Below are positions 63,540 through 64,000 of a DNA stretch of 64,000 nucleotides, piece after piece. Within the stretch, counting starts at the first letter, position 1, and every line of letters starts with the position of its first letter. The notes under the pieces are model-generated. The model was given only the letters and a program-made list of their open reading frames with translations. It did not search any database and was not told the DNA's origin. The stretch spans positions 877,419 to 941,418 of the forward strand of contig NZ_BBXC01000008.1 of NCBI RefSeq assembly GCF_001570525.1. The letters run 5' to 3'. This DNA comes from Herbidospora sakaeratensis (GTDB taxonomy: Bacteria; Actinomycetota; Actinomycetes; Streptosporangiales; Streptosporangiaceae). The position numbers were made by a program, and so were the translations under genes.

Positions 63540-64000
63540 CGCTCCGGCCCCGGCAGGCCAGGGCCCAGCATGGCCCCAGAAACAACGAAAGCCCGGCTGC
63601 ATGGCCGGGCAGAAAACACCCGCGCGAAACCCGACACCAGCACCGATGCGGGCCGCGAATAACTCGTGAAACGCCGAAGGCCACCCGCTCGCCAGGAATG
63701 CCTAACAAGTCTCCGCAGGTGATGCGGACCTGCCCGGAAACGACCAAAGCCCAGCCGCGCGGCTGGGCCAGAACAACACCCGCAAACGGCGAAAGCCACC
63801 CCCCGGCTGACGCCAGGCCGACACCCGATGGCGTGCAGGCAGCTTGCACGCGCCCTGGAAACGACGAGAGCCCAGCCAAACGGCTGGGCTCACCCCATGA
63901 AACGCCTTCGGTAGAGAAACGACGAAAGCCCGGCCGCAAGGGCCGGGCAGAGAAAGACACCCCCGCACAAACTACCCCAGGGCAGGTTTGCGAATAACGT
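63540..64000. other. Non-coding end of the window
   Basis: No gene is supported. The reading frames that cross this stretch follow the hairpin repeats and have biased, low-complexity translations. The first hairpin may also terminate the FolC-like transcript. Confidence 0.6.
63580..63964. repeat. Array of short hairpin repeats
   Basis: Four units of about 45 bp share a GAAACGACGAAAGCCC-type 5' part, a GC-rich hairpin and an ACACCC-type 3' part. Stems: GCCCGGC/GCCGGGC (63591-63610), GCCCAGCC/GGCTGGGC (63749-63768), GCCCAGCC/GGCTGGGC (63870-63889), GCCCGGCC/GGCCGGGC (63928-63948). Two degenerate variants with AACGCCGAAGGCCACCC-like sequence lie between (near 63670 and 63785). The stem differs between units, yet pairing is kept. 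They are not CRISPRs: the units are palindromic and unequally spaced. Confidence 0.8.

Noticed and set aside
63540..64000. Repeats at the right end as a possible CRISPR array
   Set aside because: Units are palindromic, not identical, unequally spaced, and no cas gene is nearby.

Overview
The window is very GC-rich, has GTG and TTG starts, many 1-4 nt stop/start overlaps, and the gene order folC - DUF4233 - ndk - mreBCD - mrdA - rodA - radical SAM pair - rne - rplU - rpmA - obgE - proBA - nadD - rsfS. This points to a chromosomal segment of a filamentous actinomycete. A Streptosporangiales-type host is my inference from overall gene style; no rRNA marker is present.

Left third (1-25 kb), accessory. 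It opens with the tail of an AraC-type regulator and a compact leftward polyketide cassette: two KAS III-like enzymes, a free ACP and a KS-AT-DH-ACP iterative PKS of the orsellinic-acid-synthase layout. Next come a secreted CBM2 esterase, a small secreted peptide, and two tandem ABC-F genes behind a leader with a nine-codon ORF and two hairpins, which looks like an attenuation system. From 12 to 18 kb lies a patchy region with a metallopeptidase-like protein lacking HExxH, a gene broken by a stop codon, a DUF6461-like protein, a secreted HExxH protease coupled to a lipoprotein, and a 220-250 bp direct repeat whose second copy abuts tRNA-Ala(GGC). From 18 to 25 kb are SPFH, DUF1992, double-MarR and hemerythrin genes, an ECF41 sigma factor with two copies of its expected promoter (one for itself, one for the next FAD oxidoreductase), an AlaX-type editing protein and a CynX-type transporter.

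Middle (25-39 kb): an SRPBCC protein, two small membrane proteins, a two-component system, a YbdK-type ligase, a heterodimeric ABC exporter, then the conserved histidine phosphatase - rsfS - nadD genes. An M48 peptidase, a Ser/Thr kinase with a 15-residue tandem repeat linker, a DoxX pair and an atypical response regulator separate nadD from proA.

Right part (39-64 kb): nearly all leftward housekeeping genes. These cover proline synthesis, ribosome assembly, RNA decay, the cell elongation machinery (MreB, MreC, MreD, PBP2, RodA), nucleotide and folate metabolism. An XRE/phosphotransferase operon and an MFS-like gene are inserted. A rightward FolC-like paralogue with an altered C-terminal motif ends the coding part. 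The last 0.4 kb holds an array of short hairpin repeats with compensatory base changes.
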